A program made the position numbers and the translations under genes. The notes beneath the pieces are model-generated. The model made no database searches. It was not told where the DNA came from and saw only the letters and a program-made list of their open reading frames with translations. A stretch of 38,729 nt of DNA from Sedimentisphaerales bacterium (lineage in GTDB: Bacteria > Planctomycetota > Phycisphaerae > Sedimentisphaerales > Anaerobacaceae): assembly GCA_016930645.1 (NCBI GenBank), contig JAFGGH010000007.1:1-38729 (forward strand), in the 5' to 3' direction. Positions 7,314 to 13,971 of this stretch are shown piece by piece (within the stretch, counting starts at the first letter, position 1; every line of letters starts with the position of its first letter).

Positions 7314-8852
7314 TCATTGTCCCTGCAATACTTTTGGATTTATCAACAAATAAACGTCATCATCTGTATAATTCTCTCCATCAGGGCCGGGGTTGAATAT
7401 CTTTTCCTGTTCAAAATCAATTGTATATTCGCCGCCAAATCCCTGTACTTTTTGTTTAAACGGCTTGCCGAGCCTTTTATTAATAACTATCTGCAAAAGA
7501 TCGTTGTGCACAATATACTTTGATTTTATTACAAATACTTGTTCATATGCTGGTAATAAAATTGTTATTAAAAGAGAACCTATGGGATTGTATATGAAAT
7601 AATATCGAGGCACCTTACCATCCGAATCTATCTCTACAGACAAATTAGGATATATCACAGGCCAGACATTAAAATTTTCGTTTGGATCTACTTTTTCACC
7701 TTCATCAATGGCAAGCCAGCGGTTGCAGCAATTTCTGTATAGTCTCAACGATGAGTTATATTTTAACATTGAACTGCTGAATCTTTTTTTAAGCATATTT
7801 GTAAAATGTCGATTATTTTTAAAAGGAACTTCTTCCTGACTGACTACTTCTTCAATTATCATCTTATAAGCATTTTTAGTCATAAGATATTCGAAAATTA
7901 TCTGGTTACGCATAGAAGTATGTTCTTTTCCCAGTTCTTTGAAATCGTCCGCAATTATTTCTATGTGTTTTTGAGGTATATCAGGATTATTTATTATAAA
8001 ATTCGCAGTTTTTATATTAATTACACCATACCCCATACAAACAAGTTTCATAACCAGGGACCGGGTATTGGAATTTAATTTCTTACTAAAGGTATGAAGT
8101 TTTATCAGCTCACTTAATGCTTCATCAAAATTACTATTAACACATTGGAGGTAGATATAAGCCCGGTATATATGAAGCAATTCACGCAAATTTTTAATGT
8201 ATTTGATATCAAATTCAATATAAGGCTCCGTCAAATCGGCTATTTGGTCACAAGTCAACAATTGTTCAATTATGTCTCTTCCCTTTTGGGATTTGTTCCA
8301 AAGCATCAGAATATTTTCAGAATTTGAATCTATAACTTTACACAGGTTTTCGTATTTTTCTTCTTTGAGCAAATCACGTATGCTTTCAAGAATAACCAAA
8401 TCATCTTCTGAAAGACCAATAGCCGGAGTGCTTGAAGAATTTTCATTGGGATCTGCCAGAGCCAACAGAAGTTCGTAAGTTTTATTAAATTCCGGCAGTG
8501 CACTTTTGATATCGGAAATTGTATAGTCATTTTGAATAGGTGGAGCGTCGATACGCCAATAAGCCTGTGTTACAAATAGGATTGCCTGGAAGACAATCGC
8601 TCCAATAGCAATCTTTTTAGTAAAGCCTTTTTTCCCGCTTTTATTAATTTCTTTTATGGCTTTAATCGCAGAAAAGATTCCCACACAGGAAATCAAAAAA
8701 ACAAAATGCGGATCGGCAAATAAAATTAAAACTGCATTTACAAATATAAAGAACCATGATAGAAACAACCAAAGGGATATCTTTTTCCCGCCTTGTTCCT
8801 TGGAGTCAGGTTTAAATTCTTCAGATTCTTTGTGTGTATATTCAGAATTCAT
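7314..8852 (-). CDS. Unrecognised protein with N-terminal membrane domain
   Basis: 512 residues from ATG 8852. I do not recognise the family. The first ~30 residues are charged, then hydrophobic segments appear at roughly residues 30-50 (LWLFLSWFFIFVNAVLILF), 52-68 and 82-100 (IAIGAIVFQAILFV), resembling a DUF4190-like membrane domain. The long remainder is soluble, helical and rich in Leu/Asn/Lys. The extreme C-terminus (NPGPDGENYTDDDVYLLINP) resembles the GPDG...TDDD tails seen in planctomycete pilin-like and secretion-related proteins, a weak similarity. A longer start at 8885 falls in a CCCGAT palindrome and is less likely. It is more A/T-rich than its neighbours. An orphan promoter on the opposite strand lies about 100 nt upstream. 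Confidence 0.7.
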   Translation of the reverse strand: MNSEYTHKESEEFKPDSKEQGGKKISLWLFLSWFFIFVNAVLILFADPHFVFLISCVGIFSAIKAIKEINKSGKKGFTKKIAIGAIVFQAILFVTQAYWRIDAPPIQNDYTISDIKSALPEFNKTYELLLALADPNENSSSTPAIGLSEDDLVILESIRDLLKEEKYENLCKVIDSNSENILMLWNKSQKGRDIIEQLLTCDQIADLTEPYIEFDIKYIKNLRELLHIYRAYIYLQCVNSNFDEALSELIKLHTFSKKLNSNTRSLVMKLVCMGYGVINIKTANFIINNPDIPQKHIEIIADDFKELGKEHTSMRNQIIFEYLMTKNAYKMIIEEVVSQEEVPFKNNRHFTNMLKKRFSSSMLKYNSSLRLYRNCCNRWLAIDEGEKVDPNENFNVWPVIYPNLSVEIDSDGKVPRYYFIYNPIGSLLITILLPAYEQVFVIKSKYIVHNDLLQIVINKRLGKPFKQKVQGFGGEYTIDFEQEKIFNPGPDGENYTDDDVYLLINPKVLQGQ

Positions 8853-8870
8853 ATTTTCTCTGTTTTCTCT

Positions 8871-8889
8871 CCCGATAAACGGCATCGGG
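8871..8889. repeat. CCCGAT palindrome ahead of the 7314-8852 gene
   Basis: CCCGAT (8871-8876) and ATCGGG (8884-8889) form an inverted repeat spanning the alternative upstream start (8885) of the minus-strand gene. It is a loose relative of the TCCCGA palindromes elsewhere. Confidence 0.45.
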
Positions 8890-8950
8890 ACAGGTTATGG
8901 CCTCTGCGGCTAAAAATATCAAATATTTTAACAAAATAGCCATTTTTTAC

Positions 8951-8979
8951 TTGACAAATGTTTGACAATGTGTTATAAT
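8951..8979 (+). promoter_or_regulatory. Consensus sigma70 promoter with no downstream gene
   Basis: TTGACA (8951-8956), a 17-nt spacer and TATAAT (8974-8979) form a perfect match to both consensus boxes at optimal spacing. The predicted start is near 8986, directly at a perfect palindrome. No gene follows on the plus strand; the next gene is on the other strand, so it may drive a noncoding RNA. Confidence 0.7.
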
Positions 8980-8985
8980 ATACAA

Positions 8986-9122
8986 TAGTTCACTGAACAG
9001 TGAACGGGAATCAGCATTTTCACACTAAAAACGAACATTCATATTTGTTTAGCAGTTGTCGACACTTGTCCGCCGTTTTTTTGGTGGATTTATCCGCCGC
9101 AGGCGGACGACAACTTGTTTAG
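8986..9122 (+). ncRNA. Candidate structured noncoding transcript
   Basis: The predicted transcript would begin with the hairpin GTTCACTG-AA-CAGTGAAC (8988-9005). It could then fold a three-way structure: outer stem AGTTGTCG (9054-9061) with CGACAACT (9108-9115), enclosing TCCGCC/GGTGGA (9069-9074 with 9083-9088) and TCCGCC-GCA-GGCGGA (9093-9107). No ORF or ribosome site is evident. The 3' end is not defined and no T-run terminator is seen. This is an inference from promoter plus structure; the cloverleaf may instead be only an inserted DNA element. Confidence 0.3.
9053..9114. mobile_element. Possible 62-bp miniature insertion with 8-bp direct repeats
   Basis: TTGTTTAG occurs at 9045-9052 and again at 9115-9122, exactly bracketing a 62-bp segment whose ends are inverted (GTTGTCG at 9055-9061, CGACAAC at 9108-9114). 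The interior holds two stem-loops with TCCGCC/GGCGGA arms. This is the layout expected of a MITE-like insertion with target-site duplication. A 14-nt piece of the interior, GGATTTATCCGCCG, recurs at 17832-17845. No transposase is present in the window. Confidence 0.4.
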
Positions 9123-9319
9123 GGAATATCATAACTCAACAATTAACCACTTACCATTTAACTATTTAACCAATATTAACCTAACTCCTTATAAAATAAA
9201 ATGTTATGAAAGCCATTTATTACATTTTTGTATTTTTTGCGCCTTTTGCGGCTAACCTCTTGTGTTCTCAGTGCTTACGTCTCTACATTTGTAGAGAGGT
9301 CTCTACAAATCAAACCTTT

Positions 9320-9450
9320 TTTTACAAAACGAACCCAATTTTCTCACGTTTTAGTCCAAAAACGAAGATTACGAAGAAAAACAAAGCCAATTCAAACCCA
9401 AACGAACCCAATTCAAAGCCAATTTTAGCTCAAAATTGGCTTCGTTTTCA
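9320..9450. repeat. AACCCAAT/AAGCCAAT low-complexity repeat block
   Basis: Degenerate units such as ACGAACCCAATT, CAAACCCAAACG and AAAGCCAATTTT recur several times, giving meaningless translations rich in N, P and K. A reverse-complement relative (ATTGGGTTCG, TTGGCTTCG) is at 34180-34235. No function is evident. Confidence 0.5.
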
Positions 9451-9578
9451 TGGTAAAGCCAATATTATTAGGAAATCAGCGGTCAAAAATGAATCTTGTA
9501 TCCTTAATCAATAATCCTTTTCTATCTCTGTGTCCTCGGTTCCCTCTGTGGCTAATAGAATCCTTTTTTCTCTGTGGC

Positions 9579-10142
9579 TTATTTATTAAAAAGGGCTTCG
9601 GTGTCGATGTCCCGGCGCTGGTCTTCGGGAATCTCAAAGACCTTTTTGACGCGATAGCTCATCATGCCTGCGATGATATTCGTCGGGAACATCTCAACTG
9701 CGTTGTTGTAATCGGTTACCGATGCGTTATAAGCCCGGCGGGCCGCGGAAATCTGCTCTTCGATTTCGTTCATTGTACGCTGAAGGTGCATAAAGTTCTC
9801 GTTGGCTTTTAGCTGCGGGTAATTCTCCACAGCGACCATAATGCCGCCTAACAGTTTTGATACCTGATTGTCCAGAGCGACCTGCTGGTCGTCGGACAGG
9901 TTGCCGGAGACGGCCTTGGCGCGAAGCTCGGTAATTTTTTCCAGAAGGCCCCGCTCGTGTTTCATATACTCTTTTACGGTAGTGATGAGTTTCGGCAGAA
10001 GGTCGTATCGCTTCTTCAAAAGGGCGTCGATAGTGCCGAAGACATTGTTCACCTGGTTCTTCTTGCCGATAAGCGTGTTGAACATCAAAATGATAAAAAC
10101 CGCTATTACTACGACAATACCGAGTGTAATCCATAAACCCAT
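9579..10142 (-). CDS. lemA: LemA family protein
   Basis: A 187-residue LemA-family membrane protein of typical length. It has one N-terminal transmembrane helix (residues ~3-25, LWITLGIVVVIAVFIILMF) and then the conserved helical domain beginning N-x-V...FGTIDALLKKRYDLLPKLITTVKEYMKHE, with LQRTMNEIEEQISAARRAYNASVTDYN and the C-terminal VFEIPE. LemA proteins are predicted envelope proteins with an antiparallel helical bundle; their role is not well defined. AGGAG lies 7 nt before the ATG. It is the last gene of a minus-strand group behind sigma, anti-sigma and YbjQ. The stop overlaps a CTCTGTGGC repeat. Confidence 0.93.
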   Translation of the reverse strand: MGLWITLGIVVVIAVFIILMFNTLIGKKNQVNNVFGTIDALLKKRYDLLPKLITTVKEYMKHERGLLEKITELRAKAVSGNLSDDQQVALDNQVSKLLGGIMVAVENYPQLKANENFMHLQRTMNEIEEQISAARRAYNASVTDYNNAVEMFPTNIIAGMMSYRVKKVFEIPEDQRRDIDTEALFNK

Positions 10143-10169
10143 TTTATTTCTCCTTTCATTTTATGTTTC

Positions 10170-10257
10170 TTAACACTAAATCACAAAATCACCAAAACAC
10201 TAAATTTAATTATTTATTCTTTTGTGTCTTCGAGTTTTAGTGCCTTCGTGTTAAATA
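10170..10257. repeat. Inverted array of CACTAAA-type units, without an ORF
   Basis: The left part (10170-10206) strings AACACTAAA, TCACAAAA and CACTAAAT units. The right part (10217-10257) is the inverse orientation (TTTTGTGTC, TTTTAGTG, TTCGTGTTAAA). Only about 10 nt separate them. The same repeat type flanks the GxxExxY gene at 30785-31192, so this looks like a version with no cargo. It fills the whole spacer between ybjQ and lemA. Confidence 0.6.
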
Positions 10258-10572
10258 CTATTCAACTACGACGGCGGTGCCGTAAACGAGTATTTCCGAT
10301 GCATGCTGCATCATTTCCGATGTGGCGAATTTGACTCCGACAATGGCGTTGGCGCCAAGCTCCTCGGCATGTTCAATCATTCTGTCGAGGGCCTGCTCGC
10401 GTGATTCAGCCATCATCTTGGTATAGTCTGAAATCTCGCCGCCAACGACATTTTTCAGGCCTGCCATTATATCACGGCCTAAATGTCTTGCCCGGATGGT
10501 GTTGCCCCTTACCAGGCCGAGATGCTTTATGATTTTTCTGCCCGGAATTTCAAAAGTTGTTGATAAAAGCAT
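10258..10572 (-). CDS. YbjQ/UPF0145 family protein
   Basis: A 104-residue YbjQ-type protein of about the family's normal length. It shows the typical opening STTFEIPGRKIIKHLGLVRG, the middle RDIMAGLKNVVGG..SDYTKMM..SREQALDRMIEHAEELGANAIVGVKF and the end GTAVVVE. The family forms homopentamers; its function is unsettled. The open frame extends upstream to 10809, but that part overlaps the anti-sigma gene and encodes SPERKRR-like repeats. I chose ATG 10572 because AAGGAG sits 8 nt ahead of it. It lies between the anti-sigma gene and lemA on the same strand and may be part of that stress or envelope operon. Confidence 0.88.
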   Translation of the reverse strand: MLLSTTFEIPGRKIIKHLGLVRGNTIRARHLGRDIMAGLKNVVGGEISDYTKMMAESREQALDRMIEHAEELGANAIVGVKFATSEMMQHASEILVYGTAVVVE

Positions 10573-10599
10573 ATTTTGTGTCTCCTTAAAGAACCTATC

Positions 10600-10690
10600 C
10601 CGTCGCTTCCGCTCCGGGCTTGTATTGTGCTCCGGGCTTTTGTCGTGTCGCTTGCGCTCCACGCTTGTTGTGCGCTCGGGGCTTGTAGAA
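10600..10690. repeat. Tandem degenerate GCTCCGGGCTTGT repeats
   Basis: Several degraded copies of a unit resembling CGCTTCCGCTCCGGGCTTGT lie between the anti-sigma and ybjQ genes (10602-10622, 10629-10640, 10648-10668, 10673-10687). Related copies are at 11954-11995 ahead of the vor operon and 17860-17915 ahead of clpX. Confidence 0.55.
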
Positions 10691-10711
10691 AAATAGCTCC
10701 TGACCCCTTTT

Positions 10712-11158
10712 TTATCTTTTGACATCTTTGTATCTGTCTTTTTTCCAGTAGTACAGCCTTTCCCGCATGATGGATACGAACAGAATCGCAATTCCAGTGA
10801 TAAAGGCAAGAATCGCGATTTTCAGAATCACTTCGACATTCGGGTCCTTAATGAGCGTCTCGACCGCTTTGAACAGGCCGTAAATAATAAGGGCGATGCC
10901 CGTTACCGACATCATTATCCAGCCGATGCCGCGCTCGAAGCGGTTATAGACGCCCGACCAGTATTTTTCCCAAATGATATCTTCGGGCTCGGCCAGTTTA
11001 ACCGAATCGGTCAGGCTCTTTAGCTTTTTGAACTGTTCAAACTCCGCCTGGCATTGCGGGCACGATTCGATGTGCCGGTCGAATTCTTTTCGCTGGGCCT
11101 CGTCGAGCTCATCGTCGAGGTATCCCATCATAAGGTCTTTATATTGCCGGCAAGTCAT
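10712..11158 (-). CDS. Anti-sigma factor with zinc-finger (zf-HC2) and two membrane helices
   Basis: A 148-residue membrane-bound anti-sigma factor. Residues 1-45 form the zf-HC2/ZAS domain: C3, then H29, C33 and C36 in HIESCPQC give the His-x3-Cys-x2-Cys motif. After a short linker there are two hydrophobic segments, about 75-97 (GIGWIMMSVTGIALIIYGLF) and 108-130 (VILKIAILAFITGIAILFVS), and a basic C-terminus. Such proteins hold a partner ECF sigma factor inactive at the membrane. Its ATGA start overlaps the stop of the ECF sigma gene, which strongly supports pairing. The signal it responds to is not evident. Confidence 0.9.
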   Translation of the reverse strand: MTCRQYKDLMMGYLDDELDEAQRKEFDRHIESCPQCQAEFEQFKKLKSLTDSVKLAEPEDIIWEKYWSGVYNRFERGIGWIMMSVTGIALIIYGLFKAVETLIKDPNVEVILKIAILAFITGIAILFVSIMRERLYYWKKDRYKDVKR

Positions 11159-11811
11159 TGGAGCCGACCTCCTTTCTGACGCTCTAAAATTTCTTTCAAC
11201 TCTTTACGTGCGTAATACAGTCTGCTTGTTACCGTTCCTTTATTGCAGAACAGCGCTTTTGCGATTTGTTCGTATGACATATTTCTAAAGTGTCTCAGCA
11301 CAATAACTTCGCGGTGTTTGTCGTCGAGATGATTAACAGCCTGCCAAACCTGCCTTTGCATCTCCATCTGTTCGGTTGGGGCATCGGGAGAAGGGCAATC
11401 ACCGGCAAAGACTACAGCTTCGTCTTCGGTTAGCTGTTCCAGCGAATGACTCTGGCGGACTTTTCTTTTTCGCAGATGGCTGAAACATAAATTCCGTAAA
11501 ATCTGGTAGAACCACGGAAAAAATCCCCATTTTGTGTTGAGACTTCGGATATTGTTATATGCCCTGAAAAAGGCCTCCTGCGACAAATCCAGTGCGTCTT
11601 CGTGGTTGCCGACAAGTCCAAGCGCGATGAAATATGCGTCCTTCATATACTTATCAACGATAGCGCCGAAGGCCTCCTTAGAGCCCTTCCGGCAGCGTTC
11701 AATCAACGCCGCTTCTCTGCTTCGCGAGGCTGCGTAGCGCTTCGCAGAGCAGGCCTGCCCACAACCGCCCTGCACCTTTTTAGTCTCCGGAATTTTTTTA
11801 GTATTCTGCAT
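11155..11811 (-). CDS. ECF-type RNA polymerase sigma factor
   Basis: A 218-residue extracytoplasmic-function sigma-70 factor. Region 2 runs from about residue 40 (EAFGAIVDKYM...ALGLVGNHEDALDLSQEAFFRAYNNI) to WFYQILRNLCFSHLRKRK. Region 4 is HLDDKHREVIVLRHFRNMSYEQIAKALFCNKGTVTSRLYYARKEL, a clear helix-turn-helix for -35 recognition. The first ~30 residues are an atypical Cys/Ala/Arg-rich leader partly encoded by a hairpin (11715-11749). I chose ATG 11811; the upstream TTG (11823) lacks a ribosome site. It overlaps the anti-sigma gene by 4 nt and probably controls this minus-strand operon. Confidence 0.9.
   Translation of the reverse strand: MQNTKKIPETKKVQGGCGQACSAKRYAASRSREAALIERCRKGSKEAFGAIVDKYMKDAYFIALGLVGNHEDALDLSQEAFFRAYNNIRSLNTKWGFFPWFYQILRNLCFSHLRKRKVRQSHSLEQLTEDEAVVFAGDCPSPDAPTEQMEMQRQVWQAVNHLDDKHREVIVLRHFRNMSYEQIAKALFCNKGTVTSRLYYARKELKEILERQKGGRLQ
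11715..11749. repeat. Hairpin repeat in the sigma-factor leader
   Basis: CTCTGC (11715-11720) pairs with GCAGAG (11744-11749) around a G/C-rich interior. It encodes part of the unusual leader (CSAKRYAASRSREA) of the ECF sigma factor, N-terminal to conserved region 2. Confidence 0.4.
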
Positions 11812-11949
11812 TTGGCCGTCCAAACGCTATTTAAAAAGACTCTTGTGCCCGTCGTTTTCTTCAAAAAAAGTACGCTAAACCGAAAATCGACAAATAAAGA
11901 ACTGAAACGACCATATTCTCCTTTAATCTGGCTTTTTTTCAAGATAAAT

Positions 11950-12036
11950 CCCATCGCTTCCGCTCCGGGCTTGTAGATGTGCGTTCCGGGCTTGTCCCGA
12001 TTTATCGGGATTGAGAATTTTTAGAGGTTGCCTTAA
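11950..12036 (+). repeat. Leader repeat upstream of the vor operon
   Basis: The stretch contains CGCTTCCGCTCCGGGCTTGT (11954-11973), a second CCGGGCTTGT, a TCCCGA-TTTA-TCGGGA palindrome (11995-12010) and a block GAATTTTTAGAGGTTG (12014-12030) continuing CCTTAA. The last block recurs ahead of clpX (17921-17942) with one mismatch over 22-23 nt. It may be a repeat or a shared leader; no regulatory role is shown. Confidence 0.55.
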
Positions 12037-12089
12037 TATTTGCTTTTGGCTTTACATCGGCTGCGACTATTGTTACAATTTTCGGTGTT

Positions 12090-12461
12090 ATGGCGGGACA
12101 AATTAGAATAGACAGCGAAAGGTGCAAAGGATGTGGCCTTTGCGTTGTAGTGTGCCCTAAAAAGAGCATACGGATATCCGAAAAATCCAACAGGAACGGC
12201 TACTTTCCCGCAGAGTTTTGCGGCAGCGAGTGCACAGGATGTGCTATGTGCGCTATAATATGCCCCGAAGCCGTAATCGAAGTCAGCAGCGATGACGAAC
12301 CCGCCTCGGCAAGCCATAGGCCCGCGAAGCGAGGCGAGCAAGACGAGCCGCACCAGATAACAGAAGCCGGCAGTAAAAATAAAATTTTACCGAGGCAACA
12401 GGCCAATGAGTTAAATTCCAGACAGTTCTTCCCAGAGGGTAATGATACAAAAATCGGATAA
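12090..12461 (+). CDS. 2-oxoacid:ferredoxin oxidoreductase, delta (ferredoxin) subunit
   Basis: A two-cluster 4Fe-4S ferredoxin subunit. Two CxxCxxCxxxCP motifs are intact: CKGCGLCVVVCP (residues 11-22) and CTGCAMCAIICP (about 50-61). It would carry electrons from the alpha/beta TPP site to free ferredoxin in the four-subunit enzyme. The conserved domain ends near residue 68, and the remaining ~55 residues (EPASASHRPAKRGEQ..) look repeat-encoded rather than conserved; the usual subunit is under 90 residues. The end overlaps vorB by 20 nt. The ribosome site is weak. Confidence 0.88.
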   Translation: MAGQIRIDSERCKGCGLCVVVCPKKSIRISEKSNRNGYFPAEFCGSECTGCAMCAIICPEAVIEVSSDDEPASASHRPAKRGEQDEPHQITEAGSKNKILPRQQANELNSRQFFPEGNDTKIG

Positions 12462-13524
12462 TAAACACGGAAGAGTTTTAATGTGCGGCAACGAGGCCAT
12501 GGCCGAAGCTGCCATCCTGGCAGATTGTGACGCGTACTTCGGCTATCCCATAACCCCTCAGAACGAAGTGCCAGCGTATATGTCCCGCCGTATGCCCGAA
12601 GAAGGCAGAGTTTTCGTTCAGTGTGAAAGCGAGCTCGCGGCGATTAATATGGTCTTCGGAGCCTCGGCTACGGGTAAACGCGCTATGACAAGCTCATCCA
12701 GCCCGGGCATCAGCCTGATGCAGGAAGGAATCAGCTATTTGGCCGGCGCTGAACTGCCTGCGGTTATCGTAAACGTAATGCGAGGGGGACCCGGCCTCGG
12801 TAATATCGCTCCATCACAGGGCGACTACTTCCAGGCCACACGAGGCGGCGGACATGGTGATTATCGTACTATTACACTTGCCCCATCAGGTGTTCAGGAA
12901 TGGGTTGATTTGATGCCGCTTGCTTTTGACTTAGCCGACATCTACCGCACGCCGGTTATGATACTGGCGGACGGGATTCTCGGCCAGATGATGGAGCCGG
13001 TTGTGCTCGATAAAAAACCGAAACGTGACCTGCCGGCGAAGGACTGGGCGCTAACCGGAGCAAAAGGCAGGTGCCAGAATATCGTCCGTTCGTTGTATCT
13101 AAAAGAAGGTGCTGTCGAACAGCACAATTATAAACTGCAGAAAAGATACAAAGAAATTGAAAAAAAGGAAGTCCTCTGCGAACAATACGAAATTGAAGAT
13201 GCCGAGATTGTCGTTATTGCCTATGGTGTTGTCGCAAGGACGGTACGAGCGGCGGTGGATTTAGCCAAAAAAGAAGGAATCAAAGCAGGCTGGTTCAGGC
13301 CGATTACTCTCTGGCCTTTTCCTTCTGAACAGATAAGTGCGATTGCCGAACAACTTAAGGTATTTTTAACTGTCGAGATGAGTCTTGGCCAGATGGTTGA
13401 GGATGTGAAACTCGCTGTCGCCGGCAAATGCCCGGTCGTATTCTACGGCAGGCCGGGCGGCGGAGTGCCGACAGTCGAGCAGGTTCTCGAACACATCCGC
13501 CAGTTATGGACAAAACAAAAATAA
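12442..13524 (+). CDS. vorB: 2-oxoacid (3-methyl-2-oxobutanoate):ferredoxin oxidoreductase alpha subunit, VorB-like
   Basis: A 360-residue alpha subunit of the 2-ketoisovalerate/2-ketoglutarate:ferredoxin oxidoreductase family. It decarboxylates branched-chain or other 2-oxoacids to acyl-CoA with ferredoxin reduction under anaerobic conditions. Family signatures include GNEAMAEAAILADCDAYFGYPITPQNEVPAYMSRR (residues 16-50), AINMVFGASATGKRAMTSSSSPGISLMQEGISY, NVMRGGPGLGNI and ADGILGQMMEPV. These match VorB-type proteins best as I know the family, but KorA is close and substrate is not proven. GAGGG precedes the ATG. The beta subunit normally follows directly; here a four-helix-bundle ORF intervenes. 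Confidence 0.9.
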   Translation: MIQKSDNKHGRVLMCGNEAMAEAAILADCDAYFGYPITPQNEVPAYMSRRMPEEGRVFVQCESELAAINMVFGASATGKRAMTSSSSPGISLMQEGISYLAGAELPAVIVNVMRGGPGLGNIAPSQGDYFQATRGGGHGDYRTITLAPSGVQEWVDLMPLAFDLADIYRTPVMILADGILGQMMEPVVLDKKPKRDLPAKDWALTGAKGRCQNIVRSLYLKEGAVEQHNYKLQKRYKEIEKKEVLCEQYEIEDAEIVVIAYGVVARTVRAAVDLAKKEGIKAGWFRPITLWPFPSEQISAIAEQLKVFLTVEMSLGQMVEDVKLAVAGKCPVVFYGRPGGGVPTVEQVLEHIRQLWTKQK

Positions 13525-13971
13525 ACGAAAATCTTAAAACTAAAAATGCAAAACCAAAACGTAAATCATAAAACCGAATTGAAATACAGAGCTTATAAAT
13601 ATTCAATCAGAATAATAGAGTTCCTTGATAATCTGCCAAATAATAATTCAAGTCAAATTATTGCCAGCCAGTTGCTTCGCTCTGCAACCTCAATCGGGGC
13701 AAATATTGTAGAAGCACAGGCTTCAAGTTCAAAAAAAGACTTTACAAACTTTTTTAATCATTCACTGAAGTCTGCCAATGAGAGCCTTTATTGGCTTGGA
13801 TTATTGAGAGACGCCAAAAAGATTAATAATCCTGAACTGGAATATTTATTGACCGAGACTAAAGAATTAGCGAACATTCTCGGTTCAAGCTTATTAACGT
13901 TAAGAGGCAAAAGATAAGTTTTAAATTTTATGCTATGGTTTTTCGCTTTTAGTTATTAGCTTTGCACTTTT
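13519..13971. mobile_element. Repeat-bounded cassette carrying a four-helix-bundle ORF
   Basis: The left array (about 13519-13573) has units such as AACTAAAAATGCAAAACC and CATAAAACC. The right array (about 13918-13971) reads, reverse-complemented, as AACTAAAAGCGAAAAACC and CATAAAAT units, so the two ends are imperfect inverted repeats. The cassette lies between vorB and its beta-subunit partner. The ORF start codon (13546) is inside the left array. No target duplication or transposase is evident. Confidence 0.45.
13546..13917 (+). CDS. Four-helix-bundle protein (23S rRNA intervening-sequence protein family)
   Basis: A 123-residue, all-helical protein of the IVP/four-helix-bundle family. Recognisable segments are the aromatic N-terminal helix (YRAYKYSIRIIEFLDNLP), the family core SQIIASQLLRSATSIGANIVEAQASSSKKDFTNFFNHSLKSANESLYWLGLL, and a C-terminal helix (TETKELANILGSSLLTLRGKR). 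The family was first found in 23S rRNA intervening sequences but is mostly chromosomal; its function is unknown, with nucleic-acid association suspected. Its ATG is part of an A-rich repeat array and no proper ribosome site is visible. Lower G+C than the flanking vor genes suggests an acquired element. Confidence 0.9.
   Translation: MQNQNVNHKTELKYRAYKYSIRIIEFLDNLPNNNSSQIIASQLLRSATSIGANIVEAQASSSKKDFTNFFNHSLKSANESLYWLGLLRDAKKINNPELEYLLTETKELANILGSSLLTLRGKR

Larger units (their letters stand above)
8853..9578. other. Gene-free region of about 725 bp
   Basis: No credible protein is seen. The plus-strand frames at 9206-9514 and 9228-9428 translate repeats (KTNP, NPNEPN). The region contains a CCCGAT palindrome (8871-8889), a consensus promoter (8951-8979), a perfect palindrome (8988-9005), a cloverleaf-like insertion (9053-9114), an A/C-rich AACCCAAT repeat block (about 9320-9450) and CTCTGTGGC repeats up to the lemA stop. 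Confidence 0.6.

Noticed and set aside
9206-9514. 102-residue plus-strand frame downstream of the orphan promoter
   Set aside because: The translation (KTNPIF, NPNEPNSKP) comes from AACCCAAT repeats. There is no ribosome site, and it starts about 220 nt after the predicted transcription start.
10573-10809. N-terminal extension of YbjQ (79 residues)
   Set aside because: It overlaps the anti-sigma gene and encodes tandem repeats, while AAGGAG precedes the internal ATG at 10572.
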